Assembly: GCA_039105265.1 (NCBI GenBank)
Contig: JAPFFF010000058.1
Coordinates: forward strand, 620,001-684,000
From: Tritrichomonas musculus
Taxonomy: Eukaryota > Parabasalia > Tritrichomonadida > Tritrichomonadidae
Direction of reading: 5' to 3'
DNA length: 64,000 nt
The notes beneath the pieces were generated by a model. That model worked only from the letters and a program-made list of their open reading frames with translations, was not told the DNA's origin and made no database searches. This document shows, piece after piece, positions 49,957 through 60,915 of the stretch. A program made the position numbers and the translations under genes. Position 1 is the stretch's first letter; every line of letters starts with the position of its first letter.

Positions 49957-51029
49957 CTCCTCCCGTGTGGTTTAAATGTTTATTAAATGCTTTAAGAGTT
50001 TTGCGATTAAGCAATTAATAAAAAAAGCTAGGCATAAGCTTTTAAGAAAAAAAGGAAAATAAAAGGAAAAAGGTAAAACTTGAAGTTAAAAGGTCCAAAA
50101 AGACTTCAAGTAATGAGTCAGACTTGGAATAAACGGTCGCCAAAAATGATCATTGAGCAACACAGATCATTCTGAGGACGGGTTGTGTTACAACCAGCGA
50201 TGGTTTCCGAGTCTGATGTAAAACAACGCGTCTAAAGAACAAAGAACTTGAAACAATGTAACAGTGTAATTGAGGATATCAGATTGAGATCTGAAAATGA
50301 GGAACAATGAGTAACGGATAAAACAATTGAACAAGAACTTAAATGTGAGAACGAACGGGCTCATTGAGCGCCCTTCAGTAGAGTCACGCGACATGTGTCA
50401 GGCAGCATCTTGCGGAGATCCTTTACCGTAGACGCTTGTTGACTGCTGTCTTTTGATTCTTTCATCAAGGCAGTGTGATCATTGAAATCACAAGTAGACT
50501 CACTGAAAGATGACTCCATATATAAAAATGAATAAACTAAAAGAGTAAAAATAAGTAGCAATTTACTTCGATCTGTCCGTGAGAATCGTCTTCATACTGT
50601 ATAACGCCTTGTAGATTTGAGAATATTGAGAGAAATTGTAAAATGAGAATGGAGTCACGAAAATTGGGAAACCGAGGGAACAGAAAGGCGCGATCGAAGG
50701 AAACTGGAATAAACAAAGTGAGAAAGAAGAGTATAATAACATTAGAGTAAGTTTTGAGAGGTATATTTGAAATTGCATATAACTGATTGAGTATGAGATA
50801 TAACGTTAAGAGCTGAGATTGATAATATGAGATAAGAAACAACAGAATAATATTGTGGTAAGTCCAGTGGTCGGACTTTGTGAGGTGACCCTACATATAA
50901 TTGAAATCAGTTTGGAAAATTCGGACGAAACATCGATCTGAGGGCACCATACGAATCAGCTCAGTGCACTGATTACGAATATCTAGTTATTGCCTGCGTA
51001 AACCTCGAAAATAAAAATGAAAAAAAAAT
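49957..51029 (-). mobile_element. Element N5 (1,073 bp)
   Basis: C-adjacent variant type, like N1 and N3. Confidence 0.85.
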
Positions 51030-52102
51030 CTCCTCCCGTGTGGTTTAAATGTTTATTAAATGCTTTGAGAGTTTTGCGATTAAGCAATTAATAAAAAAAA
51101 GCTAGGCATAAGCTTTAAGAAAAAAAGGAAAATAAAAGGAAAAAGGTAAAACTTGAAGTTAAAAGGTCCAAAAAGACTTCAAGTAATGAGTCAGACTTGG
51201 AATAAACGGTCGCCAAAAATGATCATTGAGCAACACAGATCATTCTGAGGACGGGTTGTGTTACAACCAGCGATGGTTTCCGAGTCTGATGTAAAACAAC
51301 GCGTCTAAAGAACAAAGAACTTGAAACAATGTAACAGTGTAATTGAGGATATCAGATTGAGATCTGAAAATGAGGAACAATGAGTAACGGATAAAACAAT
51401 TGAACAAGAACTTAAATGTGAGAACGAACGGGCTCATTGAGCGCCCTTCAGTAGAGTCACGCGACATGTGTCAGGCAGCATCTTGCGGAGATCCTTTACC
51501 GTAGACGCTTGTTGACTGCTGTCTTTTGATTCTTTCATCAAGGCAGTGTGATCATTGAAATCACAAGTAGACTCACTGAAAGATGACTCCATATATAAAA
51601 ATGAATAAACTAAAAGAGTAAAAATAAGTAGCAATTTACTTCGATCTGTCCGTGAGAATCGTCTTCATACTGTATAACGCCTTGTAGATTTGAGAATATT
51701 GAGAGAAATTGTAAAATGAGAATGGAGTCACGAAAATTGGGAAACCGAGGGAACAGAAAGGCGCGATCGAAGGAAACTGGAATAAACAAAGTGAGAAAGA
51801 AGAGTATAATAACATTAGAGTAAGTTTTGAGAGGTATATTTGAAATTGCATATAACTGATTGAGTATGAGATATAACGTTAAGAGCTGAGATTGATAATA
51901 TGAGATAAGAAACAACAGAATAATATTGTGGTAAGTCCAGTGGTCGGACTTTGTGAGGTGACCCTACATATAATTGAAATCAGTTTGGAAAATTCGGACG
52001 AAACATCGATCTGAGGGCACCATACGAATCAGCTCAGTGCACTGATTACGAATATCTAGTTATTGCCTGCGTAAACCTCGAAAATAAAAATGAAAAAAAA
52101 AT
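51030..52102 (-). mobile_element. Element N6 (1,073 bp)
   Basis: The 3' end is of the N2 type, while near its 5' end it carries acatcg like N1. It is a hybrid of the two types, as expected from unequal exchange inside the N array. Confidence 0.85.
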
Positions 52103-53175
52103 CTCCTCCCGTGTGGTTTAAATGTTTATTAAATGCTTTGAGAGTTTTGCGATTAAGCAATTAATAAAAAAAAGCTAGGCATAAGCTTTAAGAAAAAAAG
52201 GAAAATAAAAGGAAAAAGGTAAAACTTGAAGTTAAAAGGTCCAAAAAGACTTCAAGTAATGAGTCAGACTTGGAATAAACGGTCGCCAAAAATGATCATT
52301 GAGCAACACAGATCATTCTGAGGACGGGTTGTGTTACAACCAGCGATGGTTTCCGAGTCTGATGTAAAACAACGCGTCTAAAGAACAAAGAACTTGAAAC
52401 AATGTAACAGTGTAATTGAGGATATCAGATTGAGATCTGAAAATGAGGAACAATGAGTAACGGATAAAACAATTGAACAAGAACTTAAATGTGAGAACGA
52501 ACGGGCTCATTGAGCGCCCTTCAGTAGAGTCACGCGACATGTGTCAGGCAGCATCTTGCGGAGATCCTTTACCGTAGACGCTTGTTGACTGCTGTCTTTT
52601 GATTCTTTCATCAAGGCAGTGTGATCATTGAAATCACAAGTAGACTCACTGAAAGATGACTCCATATATAAAAATGAATAAACTAAAAGAGTAAAAATAA
52701 GTAGCAATTTACTTCGATCTGTCCGTGAGAATCGTCTTCATACTGTATAACGCCTTGTAGATTTGAGAATATTGAGAGAAATTGTAAAATGAGAATGGAG
52801 TCACGAAAATTGGGAAACCGAGGGAACAGAAAGGCGCGATCGAAGGAAACTGGAATAAACAAAGTGAGAAAGAAGAGTATAATAACATTAGAGTAAGTTT
52901 TGAGAGGTATATTTGAAATTGCATATAACTGATTGAGTATGAGATATAACGTTAAGAGCTGAGATTGATAATATGAGATAAGAAACAACAGAATAATATT
53001 GTGGTAAGTCCAGTGGTCGGACTTTGTGAGGTGACCCTACATATAATTGAAATCAGTTTGGAAAATTCGGACGAAACATCGATCTGAGGGCACCATACGA
53101 ATCAGCTCAGTGCACTGATTACGAATATCTAGTTATTGCCTGCGTAAACCTCGAAAATAAAAATGAAAAAAAAAT
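52103..53175 (-). mobile_element. Element N7 (1,073 bp)
   Basis: Same hybrid type as N6; I saw no difference between the two. Confidence 0.85.
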
Positions 53176-54248
53176 CTCCTCCCGTGTGGTTTAAATGTTT
53201 ATTAAATGCTTTGAGAGTTTTGCGATTAAGCAATTAATAAAAAAAAGCTAGGCATAAGCTTTAAGAAAAAAAGGAAAATAAAAGGAAAAAGGTAAAACTT
53301 GAAGTTAAAAGGTCCAAAAAGACTTCAAGTAATGAGTCAGACTTGGAATAAACGGTCGCCAAAAATGATCATTGAGCAACACAGATCATTCTGAGGACGG
53401 GTTGTGTTACAACCAGCGATGGTTTCCGAGTCTGATGTAAAACAACGCGTCTAAAGAACAAAGAACTTGAAACAATGTAACAGTGTAATTGAGGATATCA
53501 GATTGAGATCTGAAAATGAGGAACAATGAGTAACGGATAAAACAATTGAACAAGAACTTAAATGTGAGAACGAACGGGCTCATTGAGCGCCCTTCAGTAG
53601 AGTCACGCGACATGTGTCAGGCAGCATCTTGCGGAGATCCTTTACCGTAGACGCTTGTTGACTGCTGTCTTTTGATTCTTTCATCAAGGCAGTGTGATCA
53701 TTGAAATCACAAGTAGACTCACTGAAAGATGACTCCATATATAAAAATGAATAAACTAAAAGAGTAAAAATAAGTAGCAATTTACTTCGATCTGTCCGTG
53801 AGAATCGTCTTCATACTGTATAACGCCTTGTAGATTTGAGAATATTGAGAGAAATTGTAAAATGAGAATGGAGTCACGAAAATTGGGAAACCGAGGGAAC
53901 AGAAAGGCGCGATCGAAGGAAACTGGAATAAACAAAGTGAGAAAGAAGAGTATAATAACATTAGAGTAAGTTTTGAGAGGTATATTTGAAATTGCATATA
54001 ACTGATTGAGTATGAGATATAACGTTAAGAGCTGAGATTGATAATATGAGATAAGAAACAACAGAATAATATTGTGGTAAGTCCAGTGGTCGGACTTTGT
54101 GAGGTGACCCTACATATAATTGAAATCAGTTTGGAAAATTCGGACGAAACATCGATCTGAGGGCACCATACGAATCAGCTCAGTGCACTGATTACGAATA
54201 TCTAGTTATTGCCTGCGTAAACCTCGAAAATAAAAATGAAAAAAAAAA
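53176..54248 (-). mobile_element. Element N8 (1,073 bp)
   Basis: This copy is next to A3. It has the N2-type 3' end and the T-less junction with A, but acatcg rather than acaacg near its 5' end, so it is not a simple copy of N2 or N4. Confidence 0.85.
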
Positions 54249-54375
54249 CTCCTCCCGTGTGGAAAATTCGTTTATTAATCATTAGAGTAAGTATAAAATA
54301 CTAATAAACGAGAGTGATGATTCACTCACAATAAAATAAAAGGGGCGGGCCCCAATAAAAAAAAAAAAAATCTGC

Positions 54376-57300
54376 CTAAAATTCAGAAGAGGAGTGTTGG
54401 ACTCCCTCCTCTTCGGTAGCGGAGGCAGGGTCGGCACCTTGAGTTTGGTTCCATAGTGGGGTGGTGCCTGGATTTTCCAGTACGTCAGTTTCATCATCAG
54501 TAGTGTCAAGCTCAGACGGGGGGCCCGACCTGTCAACATCCGCACTTGCATCAATGAGTTCCCGCCATTCTTCGTCGTCCAGGATGTTGACAGAGTTGTA
54601 CTCATCGTCTGCGGACTCCCCGTCGGTAACATTGGAGCTAGTATCATTGAGATCATTAGAATCATCGTCACCATCAGTATCAAGAACATTAACATTTTCA
54701 ACATCGTTATCATAATCGTTACCATTATCGTTATCGTTATCGTTATCTTCATCTTCATTGTTGTCGTTAACCCTCTTCTTAATCTTAGTATCAATGTACA
54801 ATATCATAGATTCACGTAAAGCGGCTGCTACCATTCTCCCTGCAAGTTTGAGTGCGTCTTTGGTCGTGACTGTCACTTTCTTGAGTTCATTGATGGTGTC
54901 ATCGGGTATTGCACCGAGGGAGGAGACAATGAACACAAATAGCGACACATTGCAGTTCAACTGGTTTTTGCAATCATCGACAAGCTTCTGGTACTTGTTC
55001 AACTTCTCTCTGCGTCGTATGACTAAGGTGGATTCATCATCATCGCCAGATAACATTCCGTATGGGATGGTGAATTCAGCTATCTTCAGCTGGTCACCGT
55101 CCCACCACCATACATCTGGTCTGAGAGAAGCAGAGTCACCAGTGATGTGTTCGTTGCTGCGTCCACGAACACTTTGGTTACAATGCACGATGACTCTCTT
55201 CTTTTCGGTAAGGTACTTGCAAAGTACCTTGACAACTTCGTCGTGTCTCTTTGTGAATTTGTGTTTGCACCGCTTGCACCCGTTTAAGATGTGATTGAGA
55301 GTTTCAATCTGTCCACAACGAGTGCAACGGTTACTCATTTGAGGGTTTCTGTGAGCAGCAAGTGATGCTGTCATGAGCGTATTCGTACGTGCTTTGATAG
55401 CGAATCTGACAACAGAGTCCGCCATCAAAGCATTGGGCTTCATGAAGTAGTTGCTCAATGGTGAGTTTTTCAATGTCGTGAATGTATGTCCTCTCATCTT
55501 GTGCTGACAAAGATCTGAATAGTAACGGTCACTCATGACTTTCATGATGTGTTTAACAACATTAGAGGTGTTAACATCATATGTGACATTACTATTCAGA
55601 TCTTTGAGCGTAAACATATCATCTTTGAGTATCAGACCCATGTTAGCGTCGTGCAAAGCTTTAACACATCGGGCTAAGATGTTCGACGTCCCGCGGTTAC
55701 GCTTTGCATCTAACGCACCATTGTCTTTAACTTTTAGGTGCAAGAACGGTGAAGTCAAGTCGATGGCAGCATCCCTGAAGATGATCTCGGCTTCATCAGA
55801 AGCCTTGACCATATCACGGATGCTTTTATCGTTAGACTCCATCAAAGCAATGTAGAGTCTGATAGTGAGAGCTTTCTGGCGATCTGTGAGTTTCTGTATG
55901 TAAAGACCGCCATCGTTTTTCGTCGTGTAGAACCAGGCGGTTGGAATACCAGCAGCACCGACCATTTTGGACAGCCTGCCCCGAATGAGTTCATCTAAGC
56001 GACTGAGGCAATTTGTCGGTGCTGTGTTCGCCATCAGTTCGTAGTCAATCTTGGGAATCACGAACCGTTTGATGGCGTCAACCGCTTGTGTGAACCGAAG
56101 AGCGCTGCCAGTAATTCGAATGACGTCCTTCGTCATGTCTTCGATTCGCCGAAAAACGTGATGTTTACGCTGCGAAGATTTGCACGCGATTGGAAGTCCG
56201 AGATACGTTGTATTGTTCTGAATGCTGATGTTATCAATACGTCCTCCAGCAATGGTGAAGTTGTCGTTCAACACACTGCGAGAACCATTGTGAGCAATGT
56301 ATGTGAAAGCGTGGCACTTCTTGCAGTTGATCTTCATGTCGCCTGCATAACTGCAGAAGTGCTCCACGACCGAAAGCAAGTTCTTCATCCCGACTTCCGA
56401 GTCCGAGAACACGATTATGTCATCGGCGTAAGCTTGAACGGTTGTCGCTGAGTCCAACCAATGATAACCGTCCTCCTTGCAAGCGTTCAACCGCGCGAGG
56501 AGAGGTTCGATACAAATGTTGAATAACGTCGGACTCAGCGGACAACCTTGCTTGACGCCTTTGCGAAAACAGATAGAATTAGATCGTCTGTTGTTGCTGA
56601 TGATCTTTGTCGAAGAGTCTCTGTACGAATTAATAATCGTTTTAACAAAAGAAAGATCAAAGCCAATGTCTGTAAGATTCTTTTTAATAAGTTTATGTGG
56701 TACGGAACCAAATGCATCAGAAAAGTCGATCGTCGTGATGTAGAGTGACTTTTGGTTCCGTGCAGCATCGTGTATCATCTCATCAACCACAGTTGCATGC
56801 TCAGCCGCCCCAGCTGGAATACGCATGAATCCTTTCCGACTCGGTGATATGAACCTATGTTTTGAATTCAGCGTTTGAAGCGAGCGGCTGATGTGACACA
56901 TCAGCATCCGATAAATCGTCGGAGTGATGGTGATAGGACGCCACGAATGTGCGTCGTCAGGGTCTCCTTTCTTAAACAACATGACGGTTTTGTTCATTTT
57001 CAACACCTCCGGAAAGAGACCAGTGTCAAGCATGCAACACAACACATTCTTGATGATCGTCGCCGTGACACTCCCGCCAACCTTCCACACACCATTTGAA
57101 ATGCCGTCGCATCCGACGGCAGACAGATTGGATCTCGATCTGACCGCTTTGAGAATAGCTTCTTCGTTGAGGATGAGTGATTTGAGTTCATCAGAATTAT
57201 TCGATGAAATTCTGCGCTGAAGAGTGTAAACACCATCTGGGTCATCCCCGAGAGCAGCAGCATCGCTCCACGAGGACCCGTACACGTTCTCGAAATCTTC

Positions 57301-60300
57301 GACTGGGACGACACATTCCGGTGTGTCGTCGTTCAACACGAACCAGTCGAGTGTACGTTTGGCGTCTTCAGCGTAGAATTTCTGAAGGAACTTCTTGTAG
57401 CCAAGCGAGGAAGGAGAGTTGTTGAGAATCTCCAATTCCTCTAGCTTGGCGCGTATGAATTTCATCCTTTCATCGTAATGCTCATCGTAAATCAAGCCGT
57501 TAATTGAGTCCAAGTCACCACTCCCAAGAAGTTGAGAGAACTCCAAAGGAGCCTGTGACAGAAAGCGAACAAGCTTCTCTTTGATGTCTGCGATTACATT
57601 ACGTTGAGGTTGATCGAGATCTTCATCAATGATGTGAATGCGGGAATGCAGGAGTTCAATACCAGCGATGAATTTGGAGGCCGACTTCATCTGAATCGGT
57701 GTCTCCAAGGAATGCGGGCGACGAATCTTATCTGAACCTCTCCGTGCCGAACGAACGAACTTCCTAATCGACTTCCGTAGAATGAGAATGATTTTCGAAA
57801 TCATCCCTTCGCAGAGAAGCATTCGGCTGCTCTTTTCCAAAGAGTCAGAGAGGTTAATAGCTTCATTATACCAATTGAGAACATCCTTGACTTCACTGTT
57901 AAACACTTCTTCGAACTTTTTCCTGTGCTTCGCTAAACGGTCACCCCACAGCTTCGGGAGGTGCACGAAATCATCATCTTCCTTCATGCACCTCGACTTC
58001 CAATTCTCAGCTTTGGACAGGCAACTCTCAATGTCCACGATCGAAGCTGAATTTGAATGACCAGGATGTACATCACTTTGAATGACTTCGCCATCACTTG
58101 AAGAAGAGACTGAGTGCAAGCGTGCTTCTGGCATTCTCTCATTGGCTGGAATGAAACCAGCCTGACGTCTGCGTCGGCGGTTATCCTCTGCACGACGTCG
58201 ATCTTCCATCACTTGGAGGTCAACAGACTCATCTGACCTCGCCTGCACAGGATTCAACCTTTCTTCTTCCTGTAAAATCCTATTTTCCATTCTGACACTT
58301 TTTTCTTTGTCAAGGTCAGAATTGGCCTCACGAATCTCATCGTCATCGGTATCGGGTGAAAACCACTTGGTAGAAATATTCACCTCGAATGATTGCAAAC
58401 GATGACCTTCAACGTTGGATGCTGGATGAGATCTGTTTGAGTGTTGCTTGACAGTGACTTTGTCTTTTCCAATGAAGTCACTGCAAGTTGAACACATCGA
58501 ACCACGCAGATCATGAAAGACATCCCGTGTTGCAAGTAAACATCTGCATCTTCTAGCATGCAGGATGTTCATTGCCCAGAAAACACCCACTTCTCTTTTG
58601 AGAGCTTCAAGATCCTGATGAGCCGAACCGATATGGCTGCTCAACGAATTCGCCCGACTCACAAGATAGTTACAGTCACTCACAGGACAAACGTAAATGG
58701 TCCGATAATGTGGAGCATCTGCCGGAAGATGAGGCGAGTCAATCTTCCATCTTAACTTACGACCAATTATGTATTCAAAAGCCGCCTGTTCAATTGGAAC
58801 CCCATTCGTTACATGCAGCGACCTCAGGTGGAATGATAACGAGGCACATGTAGGGAACGTTTTGTCGCAACAAGGGCAATAAAACTGCCCAACACCCAAC
58901 CATCTACACTTCTGATACATCAGAAGGACGATAGGAACATTTACATCAACAACATCAGCGAAAGGAGACATGTCAATATTACCAACCTGAAGTTGGTCGA
59001 TGAGCGAGGTCAATTCTGCTTTAGAATTGATTTTGGACAGCTCATCCACAATCCATTCAATTGAAATCCTATCGTCCCTTGACGTTGAAGAACATCCATC
59101 ATTACTACCGTTGCGATCATCATCATCAGAGTGATCGGTGTGTTCTGAATGAGAACGCACCTCGGAGAAGTCTTCTGCACCACTAATAGTACTACTCGTA
59201 CTAGTGGATGAAGTCTGTGTGCCTAATGAATTGCTTCGAGAGTCAGAGGATGAATTGAATGATGAGTGATCACCTGCGAGAGTAAATAAAGGGACCACCT
59301 TCTCATTGAACTCGAAGACGAACTTAGGCACTTCGATGACGGAAGTGATGACTTTCTCCTTCGTGACTACTTGATGATGATCGATGTGAGCAGTTGACGT
59401 GACAACCCGATCGTCGACGCCAACAGCGTGATGAGCGACGTGAGCTGTTGACTTGACAATCTGATTGTCAACGTCAACAGCGTGATGAGCGACGTGAGCC
59501 GTTGACGTGACGGTTTGGTTGTCAATGTCAACGTTGTGGTGAGTGACGTGAGCTGTTGACATGACAGTCTGATTGTCAACGTCAACAGCGTGATGAGCGA
59601 CGTGAGCTGTTGACATGACAGTCTGATTGTCAATGTCAACAGCGTGATGAGCGACGTGAGCTGTTGACTTGACAATCTGATTGTCAACGTCAACAGCGTG
59701 CTTAGCAACAGATTCAACATTGTGAGTATCAGCACTCACAACATGGTTGTTCTCAAACGTGTTTGAGTCAGCAGGTTGAGAGATGGCACCAGCTGATTGA
59801 CTACTAATATTAGCTGCTGAGTTTGGTGAGTAAGAATTAACAATATCACGCGTATCAATGTGCTGCGAAGAAAGGAAATAAAAGTTATTATTATTGATGT
59901 AACTCCATGACATGTGATGTGAAATGTCGGTGAAGTGAGATGTGTTGCACCCGATGTTGCATGTTCCTGAGAGAAAGAGCGAATTAACGATGTTGGACAC
60001 ATGCGAAACAAACGGGGAACATTTTGAGTGAAAATTGAATGGAACCGTTCGAATGCTAGACGAAGGAACGAAAGAATAGGGATCAAAAGCATTTAAACGA
60101 AGTTCTTCATCCGTTGATGGGATTGCTGGTCGATTCCTGTCGAATTTTGGTTGCTCATCGGAAATGATCAATTGTCCTCGAGCAACCAGAATTCCTTCGG
60201 ATGACTTCTCATTCATATTATAAGCAAGAGGACAACGAGAAATCAATGAAGGATCGCACGTAACAACGATCCATGATGGGTTAGGAACTCCATCAGAATT

Positions 60301-60894
60301 CGACGGGTTATAGTGAACACCCGACTGTAAGAGCACTTCTGTCCCTCTAGAAGGATTATTTGAATTGCAGAAAATAGTTTCAGGTTCCTCAATTTCTTCA
60401 TCGGAAATTGATATTTGATCACTATTATCACTTTTTTCTGAATCTGAATTAATGTGCTCGAAATTGGTCATATCGTCATCAGGACACTTGGAAAGTGATT
60501 GTGAAGCTGGTCCAACCGGCGGGAGCCGCAGCTTCACATCATCACTAGGATATCTGCTAGTATCTTTTTTGCGGGGTGAGATTTGAGTTGCGTATCTTGT
60601 TTTATACGAGGAGTCAAGGTCGTCTAGTAGCGAATTGTCTTTGAAAAAGTCGAACTTATTGAGTTTTGGATGATGGGATATCTGTTCCCTAGAACAAGGA
60701 ATCTTAAAACCTCCATCGTATTTGTTATCGGAATGGCAATTGCTGTTGTGAATATGGGTAGGATTGTGACACCTATCGGTCATGATATCTCGATTATTAA
60801 AAAAATTTTCACCGATTTTTTTCGGAGTGGAATCAAACGAATCAGCATCTTCTGCTGATTCCAAAAATCTACTTTTCGTTGGGTAGATCAACAT
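54376..60894 (-). CDS. Family A polyprotein, RT and RLE endonuclease (2,172 aa), copy A3
   Basis: The predicted protein is the same as that of A1 and A2, with an intact frame and the complete RT (YADD), CCHC and RLE motifs. Confidence 0.93.
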   Translation of the reverse strand: MLIYPTKSRFLESAEDADSFDSTPKKIGENFFNNRDIMTDRCHNPTHIHNSNCHSDNKYDGGFKIPCSREQISHHPKLNKFDFFKDNSLLDDLDSSYKTRYATQISPRKKDTSRYPSDDVKLRLPPVGPASQSLSKCPDDDMTNFEHINSDSEKSDNSDQISISDEEIEEPETIFCNSNNPSRGTEVLLQSGVHYNPSNSDGVPNPSWIVVTCDPSLISRCPLAYNMNEKSSEGILVARGQLIISDEQPKFDRNRPAIPSTDEELRLNAFDPYSFVPSSSIRTVPFNFHSKCSPFVSHVSNIVNSLFLSGTCNIGCNTSHFTDISHHMSWSYINNNNFYFLSSQHIDTRDIVNSYSPNSAANISSQSAGAISQPADSNTFENNHVVSADTHNVESVAKHAVDVDNQIVKSTAHVAHHAVDIDNQTVMSTAHVAHHAVDVDNQTVMSTAHVTHHNVDIDNQTVTSTAHVAHHAVDVDNQIVKSTAHVAHHAVGVDDRVVTSTAHIDHHQVVTKEKVITSVIEVPKFVFEFNEKVVPLFTLAGDHSSFNSSSDSRSNSLGTQTSSTSTSSTISGAEDFSEVRSHSEHTDHSDDDDRNGSNDGCSSTSRDDRISIEWIVDELSKINSKAELTSLIDQLQVGNIDMSPFADVVDVNVPIVLLMYQKCRWLGVGQFYCPCCDKTFPTCASLSFHLRSLHVTNGVPIEQAAFEYIIGRKLRWKIDSPHLPADAPHYRTIYVCPVSDCNYLVSRANSLSSHIGSAHQDLEALKREVGVFWAMNILHARRCRCLLATRDVFHDLRGSMCSTCSDFIGKDKVTVKQHSNRSHPASNVEGHRLQSFEVNISTKWFSPDTDDDEIREANSDLDKEKSVRMENRILQEEERLNPVQARSDESVDLQVMEDRRRAEDNRRRRRQAGFIPANERMPEARLHSVSSSSDGEVIQSDVHPGHSNSASIVDIESCLSKAENWKSRCMKEDDDFVHLPKLWGDRLAKHRKKFEEVFNSEVKDVLNWYNEAINLSDSLEKSSRMLLCEGMISKIILILRKSIRKFVRSARRGSDKIRRPHSLETPIQMKSASKFIAGIELLHSRIHIIDEDLDQPQRNVIADIKEKLVRFLSQAPLEFSQLLGSGDLDSINGLIYDEHYDERMKFIRAKLEELEILNNSPSSLGYKKFLQKFYAEDAKRTLDWFVLNDDTPECVVPVEDFENVYGSSWSDAAALGDDPDGVYTLQRRISSNNSDELKSLILNEEAILKAVRSRSNLSAVGCDGISNGVWKVGGSVTATIIKNVLCCMLDTGLFPEVLKMNKTVMLFKKGDPDDAHSWRPITITPTIYRMLMCHISRSLQTLNSKHRFISPSRKGFMRIPAGAAEHATVVDEMIHDAARNQKSLYITTIDFSDAFGSVPHKLIKKNLTDIGFDLSFVKTIINSYRDSSTKIISNNRRSNSICFRKGVKQGCPLSPTLFNICIEPLLARLNACKEDGYHWLDSATTVQAYADDIIVFSDSEVGMKNLLSVVEHFCSYAGDMKINCKKCHAFTYIAHNGSRSVLNDNFTIAGGRIDNISIQNNTTYLGLPIACKSSQRKHHVFRRIEDMTKDVIRITGSALRFTQAVDAIKRFVIPKIDYELMANTAPTNCLSRLDELIRGRLSKMVGAAGIPTAWFYTTKNDGGLYIQKLTDRQKALTIRLYIALMESNDKSIRDMVKASDEAEIIFRDAAIDLTSPFLHLKVKDNGALDAKRNRGTSNILARCVKALHDANMGLILKDDMFTLKDLNSNVTYDVNTSNVVKHIMKVMSDRYYSDLCQHKMRGHTFTTLKNSPLSNYFMKPNALMADSVVRFAIKARTNTLMTASLAAHRNPQMSNRCTRCGQIETLNHILNGCKRCKHKFTKRHDEVVKVLCKYLTEKKRVIVHCNQSVRGRSNEHITGDSASLRPDVWWWDGDQLKIAEFTIPYGMLSGDDDESTLVIRRREKLNKYQKLVDDCKNQLNCNVSLFVFIVSSLGAIPDDTINELKKVTVTTKDALKLAGRMVAAALRESMILYIDTKIKKRVNDNNEDEDNDNDNDNGNDYDNDVENVNVLDTDGDDDSNDLNDTSSNVTDGESADDEYNSVNILDDEEWRELIDASADVDRSGPPSELDTTDDETDVLENPGTTPLWNQTQGADPASATEEEGVQHSSSEF
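59377..59700 (-). repeat. 54-bp coding tandem repeats, 6 units (A3)
   Basis: Same six units as A1 and A2. Confidence 0.95.
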
Positions 60895-60915
60895 ATTTGC
60901 AAAATAAAAAAAAAT

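Larger units (their letters stand above)
54249..60915 (-). mobile_element. Family A non-LTR retrotransposon, copy A3 (looks complete)
   Basis: Offset 25,226 bp from A2, which equals 23,080 plus two extra N copies (2,146 bp). Same length as A1 and A2. Confidence 0.92.
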
